Below, one piece after another: positions 16,333 through 26,002 of a stretch of DNA of 64,000 nucleotides. Numbering within the stretch: the first letter of the stretch is position 1; each line of letters begins with the position of its first letter. This stretch comes from Arenibacter aquaticus. GTDB taxonomy: Bacteria; Bacteroidota; Bacteroidia; Flavobacteriales; Flavobacteriaceae. A model generated the notes under the pieces. That model did no database searches and was not told where the DNA came from. It saw only the letters and a list, made by a program, of their open reading frames with translations. The stretch lies in contig NZ_RQPJ01000021.1 in NCBI RefSeq assembly GCF_003957295.1, positions 294,210 through 358,209 of the forward strand, written 5' to 3'. The position numbers and the translations under genes were made by a program.

Positions 16333-17616
16333 ATGAACAAAATATATAATCCAAAAAAAACCGACTGGAAAAAGGTGCTACAGCGACCTACCCAAACCGT
16401 GGCGGATATTGAAGGGACCGTAAATTCCGTTTTCTTGGAAATAAAGGATGGGGGGGATAAGAAGGTGAGGGAGTATACCCATAAATTTGACGGTGTAGAC
16501 GTGGAAGACCTTCTTGTTGGAACTGCAGAATTGGAGGAGGCGAGGACCTTGGTATCCAATGACCTAAAATTGGCTATAGAACAGGCCAAGGACAATATTG
16601 AAAAATTCCATGAAGCCCAACGAACCAATAAGGTTTCCGTAGAAACAGCCGATGGTGTCCAATGTTGGCAAGAAAAGAGGCCTATTCAAAAAGTGGGCTT
16701 ATATATTCCCGGTGGTACGGCACCTTTATTTTCTACCATTTTAATGTTGGCCGTACCGGCTAATATTGCTGGTTGTAAGGAAATAGTACTTTGTTCCCCG
16801 CCCAATAAAGAAGGGAAAATACACCCGGCAATCCTGTACACGGCAAGCCTGTGTGGAGTTACTAAAATATTTAAGGTAGGCGGTATACAAGCCATAGCCA
16901 GTTTAACTTTTGGGACAGAAACCATTCCTGCGGTATATAAGATATTTGGCCCAGGAAATCAGTTTGTTACGGTGGCTAAACAGATTGCAACAAAGCATGG
17001 CGTGGCCATTGATATGCCTGCTGGTCCCAGTGAATTGTTGGTGATGGCCGATGATTCGGCCAAGGCATCCTTTGTGGCTTCAGACCTTTTGAGTCAGGCT
17101 GAACACGGAGCCGATAGCCAAGTTATTTTGGTGTCTACCTCCAAAGATCTAATAGATGCCGTAGAGGCAGAAGTGGAGCAACAGATTAAACTGTTGCCCA
17201 GAAAGGGGATTGCAGAAAAAGCCATAGCAAACAGTAAGTTGATCTATGTTGAAGATGGGCAAACGGCCGTTGATATTATAAACGAATACGGACCTGAGCA
17301 CTATATTCTTTGTGTGGAAAACGAAGAATTTTATTTAGATCAGGCTTATAATGCAGGTTCTGTTTTTATTGGGAATTTTACCCCGGAAAGTGCAGGGGAT
17401 TACGCTTCTGGAACCAATCATACCTTACCTACCAATGGATATGCCAAACAGTATAGCGGTGTTAACTTGGATAGCTTTATGAAGAGCATGACATTTCAGA
17501 AAATATCGGAAAAAGGAATTCAAAATATAGGAAATACCATTGAGCTTATGGCTGAGGCTGAAGGACTACAGGCACATAAAAATGCCGTCACCCTAAGGTT
17601 AGACAGTTTAAAATAG
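16333..17616 (+). CDS. hisD: histidinol dehydrogenase
   Basis: 427 residues, full length. Zinc and catalytic residues are visible: Q255 and H258 in SQAEHGADSQ, E322-H323 in YGPEHY, D356 in SAGDYASGTNHTLP. GPAGPSE-like and FGPGNQ loops that bind NAD are also present. It oxidises histidinol twice to histidine, the last two steps of the pathway. It overlaps neither neighbour but is only 2 bp from the GNAT gene. A 131-bp gap without obvious signals separates it from hisC. Confidence 0.97.
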   Translation: MNKIYNPKKTDWKKVLQRPTQTVADIEGTVNSVFLEIKDGGDKKVREYTHKFDGVDVEDLLVGTAELEEARTLVSNDLKLAIEQAKDNIEKFHEAQRTNKVSVETADGVQCWQEKRPIQKVGLYIPGGTAPLFSTILMLAVPANIAGCKEIVLCSPPNKEGKIHPAILYTASLCGVTKIFKVGGIQAIASLTFGTETIPAVYKIFGPGNQFVTVAKQIATKHGVAIDMPAGPSELLVMADDSAKASFVASDLLSQAEHGADSQVILVSTSKDLIDAVEAEVEQQIKLLPRKGIAEKAIANSKLIYVEDGQTAVDIINEYGPEHYILCVENEEFYLDQAYNAGSVFIGNFTPESAGDYASGTNHTLPTNGYAKQYSGVNLDSFMKSMTFQKISEKGIQNIGNTIELMAEAEGLQAHKNAVTLRLDSLK

Positions 17617-17747
17617 ACTGCATGCTGGCAAAAGGCAAAGTAAAAAGAGGATGTCTGTCCGCAAACAATATTCTTTGGTATAACTAGGAAAAGGATGGGA
17701 CTTTCATTTAGGGGAGAAATACCTAATTGTGGAAACTAAACAGTAAT

Positions 17748-18806
17748 ATGAAAACCAAAATATTCAATATTAACGAAATAGTCAGGGAAAATGTTAAGGG
17801 GTTAAGTCCTTATTCATCGGCTAGGGATGAATACATCTCTGATGGTTCCAAGATGGTGTTTTTGGATGCCAATGAAAACCCATATGAGACAGGGGTGAAT
17901 AGATATCCAGATCCACTTCAAAGACGCTTAAAGGAGGCCTTGGCGGAAAAAAAAGGGGTGCCCGCCCAACAGATTCTTCTGGGCAACGGCAGTGATGAGG
18001 TACTAGACCTTATTTTTAGAGCCTTCTGTGAGCCCAAGGAAGATAATGTTATAAGCTTACCTCCAACCTATGGGATGTACAAGGTACTGGCCGGAATCAA
18101 CAATGTAGAAAATAGGGAAGTATTGTTGACCAAAGAATTTGAGCCCAATGTCCATGGTATTTTGGAGGCAGTGGATGACAGGAGCAAATTGTTGTTCCTC
18201 TGTTCGCCCAACAATCCTACTGGTAATAGTTTCTCCCGTGGTTTTATAAAGAAATTATTGGAGGATTTTAATGGATTGGTGGTTATAGACGAAGCTTATA
18301 TCGACTTTTCCAATGAGCCAAGTTGGATCAATGAGTTAAAAAATTATCCAAACCTAATAATAACACAAACCCTGTCCAAGGCCTATGGTATGGCAGGGAT
18401 AAGGTTGGGCCTTTGTTTTGCCTCGGAAGAGGTTATTGGGATTTTGAATAAAATAAAACCACCCTATAATGTTAATGAGTTAACCCAGCAAAGAGCTTTG
18501 GAAAGGGTTTTGGACCAGGAGGCCGTAGACATGGAAGTGAAGAATATCCTTGAACAACGAGAAATGTTGTATAAGGCATTGCATCAAATGGATTTTGTAG
18601 AGAAAATTTATCCCTCAGATGCCAATTTTATATTGGCAAAAGTGGATGATGCTACAAAAAGATACAATCAATTACTTAGTGAGGGTATCGTTATAAGGAA
18701 CAGGACCACCCAGCCCCTTTGTGAAAACAGTTTACGTTTTACCGTAGGGACCCAAGAAGAAAACGAGAAATTAATAAAGGCATTGCAAAAAATTATAAAC
18801 GCATAA
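17748..18806 (+). CDS. hisC: histidinol-phosphate aminotransferase
   Basis: 352 residues from the ATG at 17748. The frame is open further to a TTG at 17727, but the ATG gives [13 protein letters not shown], the usual beginning. It is a fold-type I PLP enzyme: NENPYE near residue 43, GNGSDE near 80-85, SPNNPTGN near 153-160, VIDEAY, and the PLP lysine K211 in TLSKAYG. It converts imidazole acetol phosphate to histidinol phosphate using glutamate. The hisB start codon follows 1 bp after its stop, suggesting coupled translation. Confidence 0.95.
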   Translation: MKTKIFNINEIVRENVKGLSPYSSARDEYISDGSKMVFLDANENPYETGVNRYPDPLQRRLKEALAEKKGVPAQQILLGNGSDEVLDLIFRAFCEPKEDNVISLPPTYGMYKVLAGINNVENREVLLTKEFEPNVHGILEAVDDRSKLLFLCSPNNPTGNSFSRGFIKKLLEDFNGLVVIDEAYIDFSNEPSWINELKNYPNLIITQTLSKAYGMAGIRLGLCFASEEVIGILNKIKPPYNVNELTQQRALERVLDQEAVDMEVKNILEQREMLYKALHQMDFVEKIYPSDANFILAKVDDATKRYNQLLSEGIVIRNRTTQPLCENSLRFTVGTQEENEKLIKALQKIINA

Positions 18807-18807
18807 G

Positions 18808-19989
18808 ATGATGAGTCAGGATACAAATTCAAATCCCACCGCCGGAAACCGCAAAGGTAAAAAGGTGCTGTTCATAGATAGGGACGGCACTATAATCAAG
18901 GAAACCGTTGATGAGCAAATAGATTCTTTTGAAAAAATGGTCTTCTATCCCAAAGCATTTACTTTCTTGGGGAAGATTGCCAAGGAATTGGACTATGAGT
19001 TGGTGATGATTACCAATCAGGACGGTCTTGGAACCGATGTTTTTCCAGAGGACACCTTTTGGCCGGTACATAATTTTATTTTAAAATCCTTTGAAAATGA
19101 AGGGGTGGTTTTTGATAAAGTTTTTCTGGATCGCACCTTTCCCCATGAAAATGCCGATACCCGAAAGCCGGGCACAGGGTTATTGACCGAGTATTTTTCA
19201 GAGGATTATGATTTGACCAATTCCTTTGTTATTGGTGATCGCTTAACAGATATTGAACTGGCCAAGAATTTGGGTTCAAAAGGTATTTTTATCAACGATA
19301 AAACTAATTTGGGAACCGGCGAAATTACAGTAAAAAGGGAGGAATTGGACAGCTATATCGCCCTGGAAAGCAATGATTGGGAAAAAATATATGAGTTTTT
19401 AAAACTAAGGGACAGGGTTTCGGAAATTAGCCGTAAGACCCATGAAACCGATATTTATATAAAACTGAATTTGGACGGAACCGGAAAGAGTAATATCAAT
19501 ACCGGATTGGATTTCTTTGATCATATGCTGGATCAATTGGCCCGCCATGGACAAATGGACCTTGATATAAAAGTGAAAGGGGATTTGGAAGTAGATGAGC
19601 ACCATACTATTGAGGATACCGCTATAGCCTTGGGAGAGGTATTTTATAAGGCCTTGGGGAACAAATTGGGGATAGAACGATATGGGTTCTGCTTGCCTAT
19701 GGACGACTGCTTGGCGCAAGTAGCCATTGATTTTGGAGGTCGTAATTGGTTGGTTTGGGAAACGGAATTTAAACGCGAGATGATTGGGAAAATGCCAACG
19801 GAAATGTTCTATCATTTCTTTAAGTCCTTTACCGATGGGGCTAAAGCCAATTTAAATATAAAAGCAGAGGGTGTTAATGAACACCATAAAATAGAAGCCA
19901 TATTCAAGGCCTTTGCCAAGGCAATTAAAATGGCCGTTAAACGCGATGTGGAAAAAATGGTACTGCCTAGTACAAAAGGAGTATTGTAA
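18808..19989 (+). CDS. hisB: bifunctional histidinol-phosphatase / imidazoleglycerol-phosphate dehydratase
   Basis: 393 residues with two catalytic domains. The N-terminal HAD phosphatase has nucleophile and acid D24 and D26 in FIDRDGTII; a KPGTG segment and GDRLTDIE supply the later motifs. The C-terminal IGPD domain (from about 200) has the two metal-binding DEHHTIEDT and [11 protein letters not shown] motifs. It does the sixth and eighth steps of the pathway. The 20-residue N-terminal extension before the HAD motif is longer than in E. coli; ATGs at 18808 and 18811 are both possible starts. Confidence 0.97.
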   Translation: MMSQDTNSNPTAGNRKGKKVLFIDRDGTIIKETVDEQIDSFEKMVFYPKAFTFLGKIAKELDYELVMITNQDGLGTDVFPEDTFWPVHNFILKSFENEGVVFDKVFLDRTFPHENADTRKPGTGLLTEYFSEDYDLTNSFVIGDRLTDIELAKNLGSKGIFINDKTNLGTGEITVKREELDSYIALESNDWEKIYEFLKLRDRVSEISRKTHETDIYIKLNLDGTGKSNINTGLDFFDHMLDQLARHGQMDLDIKVKGDLEVDEHHTIEDTAIALGEVFYKALGNKLGIERYGFCLPMDDCLAQVAIDFGGRNWLVWETEFKREMIGKMPTEMFYHFFKSFTDGAKANLNIKAEGVNEHHKIEAIFKAFAKAIKMAVKRDVEKMVLPSTKGVL

Positions 19990-20013
19990 TAATAGTGTGC
20001 AAGGATAATTGAA

Positions 20014-20598
20014 ATGAAAATAGTAATTATAGATTACGGGGCAGGAAACATACAAAGCATTAAATTTGCCTTTCAACGCTTGGGCTATGAAGCTGTATTA
20101 AGTAGCGATGCCAACGAGATCAGAGAGGCTGATAAGGTTATTTTCCCAGGAGTAGGTGAGGCCAGTAGTGCCATGAAAAAGTTAAGGGAGAGTAAATTGG
20201 ATTTGATTATTCCTGAGCTAAGACAGCCGGTTTTGGGAATTTGTTTGGGGATGCAGTTAATGTGTCATTCTTCTGAGGAAGGAAATACCCAAGGATTGGG
20301 AATTTTTGATGTGGATGTGCTTAAGTTTTCCAATGATGTAAAGGTCCCTCAAATAGGATGGAACCAAATAAACCACTTAAAATCGGACCTATTTAAGGGG
20401 ATAAGAGAGAATGAACATATATATCTGGTGCATAGTTTTTATGCTCCCATATGTAAGGAAACAATAGCTCAAGCCGAATATGGAATAGTATATAGTGCGG
20501 CATTGCAAAAGGATAATTTTTACGGGACACAATTTCATCCGGAAAAGAGCAGTGACGCCGGGGAACAGATATTGAGAAATTTTTTAGAAGGTATTTAG
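20014..20598 (+). CDS. hisH: imidazole glycerol phosphate synthase glutaminase subunit HisH
   Basis: 194 residues, class I glutamine amidotransferase. The oxyanion PGVGEA segment lies near 45-50, nucleophile C77 in GICLGMQLM, and H175 and E177 in QFHPEKS complete the triad. It supplies ammonia to HisF. It follows hisB after 24 bp. A 124-bp gap before hisA contains no convincing signal. Confidence 0.97.
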   Translation: MKIVIIDYGAGNIQSIKFAFQRLGYEAVLSSDANEIREADKVIFPGVGEASSAMKKLRESKLDLIIPELRQPVLGICLGMQLMCHSSEEGNTQGLGIFDVDVLKFSNDVKVPQIGWNQINHLKSDLFKGIRENEHIYLVHSFYAPICKETIAQAEYGIVYSAALQKDNFYGTQFHPEKSSDAGEQILRNFLEGI

Positions 20599-20722
20599 TA
20601 GGCTGAGGTGTCTTATAGAACGGCGGATAGAGCTTAATAAAATTGATGGTTTTTTTGATCTTGGATAAGAAATAAAGATTTAGATTTTTAGTTGAACAAA
20701 TAGAGTGTAATATATTGACAGT

Positions 20723-21454
20723 ATGAGGATTATACCCGCAATAGATATTATTGAAGGAAAATGCGTTAGGCTTTCCAAAGGAGATTATGATACCAAGAAG
20801 ATTTATAACGAGAACCCTTTGGAGGTAGCCAAGGAGTTTGAAGCCCACGGTATAGAATTTCTGCATTTGGTGGATCTGGACGGGGCAAAATCCAAACATA
20901 TTGTAAACCATAAGGTGCTTGAAAAAATAGCTTCCCACACCAACTTGAAAATAGATTTTGGTGGTGGTTTAAAGACCGACGAAGATCTAAGGATAGCTTT
21001 TGAAAGTGGCGCCCAGCAAATTACGGGAGGTAGTATAGCTGTTAAGGATAGGGCAACCTTTGTTTCCTGGATCAATAAATATGGACCTGAAAAAATTATC
21101 TTGGGGGCAGATGCCAAGGATGAGAAGGTGGCTGTTTCCGGATGGATGGAAGAATCCAGGGAGGAATTGGTTCCCTTTATCCAATCCTATCAGGAAGAAG
21201 GTATCAGGGCGGTTATCTGTACCGATATAAGTAAGGATGGGATGTTGCAAGGTCCGTCTTTTACATTGTATACTAAGATCCTGGAGGCCTGTGGACCTCA
21301 CATATCGTTAATTGCCAGTGGAGGGATCTCTACCTTTGAAGAGCTGCCTAAGTTGGCCCAATTGGGGTGTGAAGGAACTATAATTGGCAAGGCTATCTAT
21401 GAGAATAGAATAAGTTTAAAACAGTTGGAAAAGTTTATTCTAGATTGTAAATAG
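20723..21454 (+). CDS. hisA: ProFAR isomerase HisA
   Basis: 243 residues, half-barrel duplicated TIM barrel. D8 in PAIDIIEGK and the second catalytic Asp in CTDISKDGM are the acid/base pair. FGGGLKT and ASGGIS are the two phosphate-binding loops. It performs the Amadori rearrangement of ProFAR to PRFAR. It precedes hisF in the same orientation, as in most bacteria. Confidence 0.97.
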   Translation: MRIIPAIDIIEGKCVRLSKGDYDTKKIYNENPLEVAKEFEAHGIEFLHLVDLDGAKSKHIVNHKVLEKIASHTNLKIDFGGGLKTDEDLRIAFESGAQQITGGSIAVKDRATFVSWINKYGPEKIILGADAKDEKVAVSGWMEESREELVPFIQSYQEEGIRAVICTDISKDGMLQGPSFTLYTKILEACGPHISLIASGGISTFEELPKLAQLGCEGTIIGKAIYENRISLKQLEKFILDCK

Positions 21455-21498
21455 GTTTCAATAAAGAATTGCTCCAAAAACTAAAAATAGAACAGCAA

Positions 21499-22254
21499 AT
21501 GTTAACAAAAAGGATTATACCCTGTTTGGATATTAAAAATGGAAGAACTGTAAAGGGGGTAAATTTTGTGGATTTACGGGATGCAGGTGATCCCGTTGAA
21601 TTGGCTGCGATTTATGCCCAAAGCGGCGCGGATGAACTGGTTTTTCTGGATATTTCGGCTACGGAGGAACGCAGAAGAACATTGGCAGACCTAGTGCTCA
21701 GGGTTGCCGAAAAAGTAAATATACCCTTTACCGTAGGCGGTGGCATTTCTTCAGTGGAAGATGTGGATATATTGTTGCATAATGGGGCGGATAAAGTATC
21801 AATAAATTCATCTGCGGTTAAAAATCCACAATTGATCAATGAATTGGTAGCAAAATTCGGTTCCCAATGTATTGTTGTGGCCATTGATGCCAAACAGATA
21901 GATGGTGAATGGTTGGTACACCTGGTAGGAGGTAAGGTCCCAACAGAACTTAACCTTTTTGAATGGGCGAAAGAAGTGGAAGAACGTGGGGCCGGAGAAA
22001 TTTTATTTACTTCTATGAACCATGACGGAACCAAGGATGGTTTTGCCAATGAAGCCTTGGCCAAATTATCAACTCAACTAAATATACCCATTATAGCCTC
22101 TGGCGGGGCGGGGAAAATGCATCATTTTACCGATACTTTTGTTGAGGGGAAGGCAGACGCAGCCTTAGCTGCAAGTGTATTTCACTTTAAGGAAATAGAA
22201 ATCAAGGATTTAAAGGAAGAATTAAAACGAAATAATATCGCGGTTAGACTGTAG
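21499..22254 (+). CDS. hisF: imidazole glycerol phosphate synthase cyclase subunit HisF
   Basis: 251 residues from the ATG at 21499. The open frame reaches back to 21469, but the ATG gives [11 protein letters not shown], the standard HisF beginning. Catalytic D11 and the second Asp in VVAIDAKQ are present, as are VGGGIS and [11 protein letters not shown] phosphate loops. It cyclises PRFAR with ammonia from HisH to IGP and AICAR. Confidence 0.96.
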   Translation: MLTKRIIPCLDIKNGRTVKGVNFVDLRDAGDPVELAAIYAQSGADELVFLDISATEERRRTLADLVLRVAEKVNIPFTVGGGISSVEDVDILLHNGADKVSINSSAVKNPQLINELVAKFGSQCIVVAIDAKQIDGEWLVHLVGGKVPTELNLFEWAKEVEERGAGEILFTSMNHDGTKDGFANEALAKLSTQLNIPIIASGGAGKMHHFTDTFVEGKADAALAASVFHFKEIEIKDLKEELKRNNIAVRL

Positions 22255-22335
22255 TGTGACCGGGAATTTTGGGACTGTACTGCGTGTTCCCATTCCAGGC
22301 AGATGACCAGTTACATACATTTTGAAAAAATGATT

Positions 22336-22956
22336 ATGAATATAGATTTTAACAAGAACCAAGACGGGTTGATTCCGGCCATTATACAGGATTCAATCAC
22401 CAAAACTGTACTTATGCTTGGCTATATGGATCAAGAAGCCTACAGCAAAACAATGGATACCAAAAAGGTGACCTTCTACAGCCGTACCAAAAAAAGGTTA
22501 TGGACCAAGGGAGAGGAAAGTGGTAACTTTTTAAACCTGGTAGATATTAAGCTGGATTGCGATAATGATACCTTGCTGGTCTTGGTAAATCCTGTGGGAC
22601 CAACCTGCCATAAGGGTACCGATACCTGCTGGGGGGAAGAAAATAAGACCGACTTCGGGTTTTTGTCAGAATTGGAAAAGATTATTCAGAATAGAAAAGA
22701 ACAGGCAGAGGGAATAATTCCAATTCCCGAAGGCGTTAAACCAAGTTACGTGTCTTCCCTATTTAAGAGTGGTATTAACAAGGTGGCACAGAAAGTAGGT
22801 GAGGAGGCCGTAGAGGTGGTTATAGAAGCCAAGGACGACAACGATGATCTGTTTAAGAATGAGAGCGCCGACCTTTTATTTCACTATCTTATCCTTTTGC
22901 AGGCAAAAGGGTATACACTACAAGATATTGTAGCGGTACTTCAGGCCCGCCATTAG
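22336..22956 (+). CDS. hisIE: bifunctional phosphoribosyl-AMP cyclohydrolase / phosphoribosyl-ATP pyrophosphatase
   Basis: 206 residues from the ATG at 22336; the frame extends to 22303 but the extra residues look non-native. The HisI half (1-110) has TKGEESGN, the metal-binding DCDNDT and the cysteine pair in GPTCHKGTDTCW. The HisE half (about 115-206) has the EEAVEVVIEAK and NESADLLFH helices of the pyrophosphatase. It does steps two and three of the pathway. Last gene of the his operon. Confidence 0.96.
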   Translation: MNIDFNKNQDGLIPAIIQDSITKTVLMLGYMDQEAYSKTMDTKKVTFYSRTKKRLWTKGEESGNFLNLVDIKLDCDNDTLLVLVNPVGPTCHKGTDTCWGEENKTDFGFLSELEKIIQNRKEQAEGIIPIPEGVKPSYVSSLFKSGINKVAQKVGEEAVEVVIEAKDDNDDLFKNESADLLFHYLILLQAKGYTLQDIVAVLQARH

Positions 22957-23092
22957 TTGTAGGCTTGCTTATCTTGTGGTATTGAAAATTGTGATATTTC
23001 CAGATTGGTTTTTTTTGGTTAAAAAAATTAACTTATCTTCAAAAATTTAAAGAAATATTGAATAACATTCATCACAAATAAGCACTTAGACT

Positions 23093-24502
23093 ATGAAATC
23101 AAATAGGAGAGATTTTATCAGAAAGACTTCCATTGCCGGAATGGGTATGGCAATGGCCCCGGCCTGGTCCCAAAACCTAGCGGAAAAAAGTTTAAATAAT
23201 ACACCTGCCGCTAGTCCCGGTTCTATTTATATGGGAGGTTTTGCTGCTCCTAAGTTGGATACTGTAAAGTGTGCTTTTATAGGTGTGGGGGCTCGGGGAT
23301 CTGGGCATGCACATCAAATAGCATCCATTGAGGGCACCGAAGTCGTTGCCATATGTGATCTATATGAGGATTTGGCGGAGAAATCGGCCAATAAATGCAA
23401 GGAAAACGGCGGTGGTACCCGCCATCAGGATATTAAGCTTTATACCAAGGGGGAAAATCATTGGAAGAAGATGCTAAAGAAAGAAAAGCCCGATGCGGTT
23501 TTTGTTTGTACCCCATGGAAATTACACGCGCCAATGGCTATTGAAGCCATGAAAAGAGGTGCCCATGTTTTTGTAGAAGTGCCATTGGCCCTTACAATAG
23601 AAGAGATGTGGGAAATTATAGACACCTCCGAAAAGACCCAGAAGCATTGTATGATGATGGAGAATGTTAATTACGGTAGGGAAGAGCTACTGTATTTAAA
23701 TATGTGCCGTCAGGGTGTAATAGGGGAGTTGCTTCACGGTGAGGCTGCCTATATTCATGAGTTAAGAGGCCAAATGCACCAAGTAGATAGGGGTACAGGC
23801 TCGTGGAGAACTTATCACTATGCCAAGCGCGATGGTAATTTGTACCCTACCCACGGACTTGGACCTGTTGCGCAATATATGAACCTGGCCAGGGGAGAGG
23901 ATAATTTTAAGTTTATAAACTCCTTCTCTTCACCTGGGAAAGGGAGGAATCTCTATGCAGCCAAGAATTTTCCTGCCGACCATAAATGGAACAAATTGGA
24001 TTTTAAGGGAGACATAAATACTTCCATTGTAAAAACCGCTTTGGGGAGGACTATTATGGTACAGTGGGACGAAACCAGCCCACGACCCTATACTAGGCAT
24101 AACTTAATTCAAGGCACCAAGGGAACATTGACCGGCTTCCCTACCCGAATTGCTTTGGAAGGAGGAGTGGAAGGCGGACCGGACAATCACCATGAATGGG
24201 CAGAAGGGGAGCAATTGCAAAAAGTCTTTGAAAAATACGAACACCCGCTATATCTCCGACTTGGTGAATTGGCTAAGAAAATGGGTGGTCATGGGGGAAT
24301 GGACTTCATTATGAGATACCGTATTATAGAGTGTCTAAGGAAAGGAGAGCCCCTAGATCAAAATGTTTATGAAGGTTGTTACTGGAGTGCCATGGGGACC
24401 TTGAGTGAGGTTTCTGTAGCGCAAAATGGAGCACCGCAGGAATTTCCGGATTTTACCAGGGGCAATTGGAAAACTACCCAGCCTTTGGGAATTGTTTCAT
24501 AA
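23093..24502 (+). CDS. Tat-exported Gfo/Idh/MocA family protein, GH109-type glycosidase candidate
   Basis: 469 residues. The twin-arginine signal NRRDFIRK lies at residues 4-11 with a hydrophobic stretch to about 26. An NAD-binding Rossmann fold follows (FIGVGARGSGHA near 60-72) with the substrate domain behind it. The NLYPTHGLGPVAQYM and MGGHGGMDF segments resemble GH109 alpha-N-acetylgalactosaminidases, which use a tightly bound NAD+ in a redox-assisted mechanism. It would act in the periplasm or outside the cell, on a glycan that cannot be named from sequence. It stands alone between the his operon and a terminator. Confidence 0.85.
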   Translation: MKSNRRDFIRKTSIAGMGMAMAPAWSQNLAEKSLNNTPAASPGSIYMGGFAAPKLDTVKCAFIGVGARGSGHAHQIASIEGTEVVAICDLYEDLAEKSANKCKENGGGTRHQDIKLYTKGENHWKKMLKKEKPDAVFVCTPWKLHAPMAIEAMKRGAHVFVEVPLALTIEEMWEIIDTSEKTQKHCMMMENVNYGREELLYLNMCRQGVIGELLHGEAAYIHELRGQMHQVDRGTGSWRTYHYAKRDGNLYPTHGLGPVAQYMNLARGEDNFKFINSFSSPGKGRNLYAAKNFPADHKWNKLDFKGDINTSIVKTALGRTIMVQWDETSPRPYTRHNLIQGTKGTLTGFPTRIALEGGVEGGPDNHHEWAEGEQLQKVFEKYEHPLYLRLGELAKKMGGHGGMDFIMRYRIIECLRKGEPLDQNVYEGCYWSAMGTLSEVSVAQNGAPQEFPDFTRGNWKTTQPLGIVS

Positions 24503-24522
24503 AACCACAAAATTAAATAACT

Positions 24523-24562
24523 AAAAAGTCCTTGTTTTATAGCTTTAAAACAAGGACTTTTT
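24523..24562. terminator. bidirectional intrinsic terminator
   Basis: A perfect 17-bp stem (AAAAAGTCCTTGTTTTA with its complement) around a 6-base loop has an A-run on the left and a T-run on the right. It lies between two convergent genes and can serve both. Confidence 0.92.
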
Positions 24563-24584
24563 ATTTTAGGTTATCGATCCGATT

Positions 24585-24977
24585 TTATTCAGGGCTCGTT
24601 TCCAAGCCAGCAATTTCCGTACCACTATCCAACAAGGTTATTAATTCTTGGGTACTGTTTAAAACCTTTTTACTGTAATACCGACCTCTGTCCCAATCAA
24701 CCGGATCTGATGCCTTAACAGCATCCGCTATAATATCTTGTACCTGTTCTGTAAGGGACTCGCATTTAGATCCCTCCAACAGGACTAGAATCTTATCATA
24801 AGAATCCAAGGCCTTACCGGCATAATACTTTTGATGGTCGTAATTATTGGCATTTAAAGCCTTCTTTGAGTGGTTTAAAGCATAGGAGGCGGTAGAATAT
24901 ATCTGGTCACATCCATCTTGGGCCATGGCCATTGAAAAAATAAATAGAGAAAAGCATAACAGGTAAATTCTTTGCAT
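24585..24977 (-). CDS. exported alpha-helical protein of unknown function
   Basis: 130 residues. A clear signal peptide (hydrophobic 5-17, cleavage after AMAQ near residue 20) precedes a helical mature protein with two cysteines, one near the mature start and one in SKCESL. The internal pattern is repeat-like: SKKALNANNYDHQKYYAGKALDS resembles the later VKASDPVDWDRGRYYSKKVLNS half, so the protein may be an internal duplication of a helical hairpin. I recognise no named family. It converges with the GH109-type gene across the shared terminator. Confidence 0.72.
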   Translation of the reverse strand: MQRIYLLCFSLFIFSMAMAQDGCDQIYSTASYALNHSKKALNANNYDHQKYYAGKALDSYDKILVLLEGSKCESLTEQVQDIIADAVKASDPVDWDRGRYYSKKVLNSTQELITLLDSGTEIAGLETSPE

Positions 24978-25109
24978 AAGATTGGGGGTTTTATGGATTA
25001 ATGTTAATGGAACGGAACAATATGCCTAATATTGTTGATGCAGAAAATCCTATTAGTTTTGCACAGTGCCGGTTGACTGTAATGCAGGTAGTTATTTTTC
25101 ATATTCAAT

Positions 25110-25925
25110 TTACCACCAAACCAAAAACAATTTTCCAATTTCCGCCTTGTTGTCTCTGACCCACAGCATGGTTGAAATATTGTTGGACCATTTATTGGTC
25201 ATCTCCTGAAGTACCTGGTTAAAATTAAGCCAAGGTACTTGGTCATGCGGCGTCAAAAGCCATTCCTGTTTAGACGGAATATAGTAATGTGAGGAAGCAA
25301 AGGGCATTGAATCAAATTCTTTGTAGGACAGGTACTTTCCGGCAATGCACTGTGTATTAAAAGGGGCCAACGCTACATTATGGTCGCTAAAAGGTATAAA
25401 TATTTGTGATTTAAAGCATACTCGATGGCTTATTTCGTTGAGGGCAATACCGTGTGCTTTTAAGGCTTCAATTGCTTCAGGGGTTTTTAATAATGGAATT
25501 TGACGATTTTTAATTTTTTCTTTTTTTAAATAGAAAGAGTCCCTTTGATTGGGACCGATCAAGTTGTATTCCAACGCGGATTTTTCTTTGCGCAATAAAT
25601 AAAACTTATAGGTTAGTTCAATGTGTATATAGCTTTGATTTTCAATGTCTTGAATTATAAAATCGATTTCTCCCAGGCTAATTTTGTTCCTCCTTACCGG
25701 TATGTTGTGCCCTATTAATCTGAACTGTTCGGAATGTTGGATGAGTTGAAGGAAAATATGTTCTATTTTATGGCCAAGCCTTAAATGGGGAGGGATTCTT
25801 TTTACGTTGAGACTGGTAAAATCTATATCTGGAAATACAAATTGCGATAAACTATCATATTGCCCGGACCACAACGGTGGGGTTTCAACAAACGATTTAA
25901 AGTATGAAAGGTTTTCTTGGTTCAT
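25110..25925 (-). CDS. DUF1853 family protein
   Basis: 271 residues. The central segment LGEIDFIIQD followed by IHIELTYKFYL has the acidic E-x-D ... E-x-x-x-K layout of DUF1853, a family with a PD-(D/E)XK nuclease-like look. Function is not established to my knowledge. It is divergently transcribed from the VWA/AAA pair, with 77 bp between them containing a small inverted repeat (ACCGT...ACGGT). No partner is evident. Confidence 0.78.
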   Translation of the reverse strand: MNQENLSYFKSFVETPPLWSGQYDSLSQFVFPDIDFTSLNVKRIPPHLRLGHKIEHIFLQLIQHSEQFRLIGHNIPVRRNKISLGEIDFIIQDIENQSYIHIELTYKFYLLRKEKSALEYNLIGPNQRDSFYLKKEKIKNRQIPLLKTPEAIEALKAHGIALNEISHRVCFKSQIFIPFSDHNVALAPFNTQCIAGKYLSYKEFDSMPFASSHYYIPSKQEWLLTPHDQVPWLNFNQVLQEMTNKWSNNISTMLWVRDNKAEIGKLFLVWW

Positions 25926-26002
25926 ACGATACTAATATAGGTAAACCGTTAAGTTTTCCATAAAAAGAAAACGGTCTAGTTCAAATTAATTATTTTTATA
26001 GT

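Noticed and set aside
19405-19815. A 136-codon open frame on the minus strand inside hisB
   Set aside because: It is a reverse-strand shadow of the conserved IGPD domain, with no family resemblance, no promoter box and no start signal.
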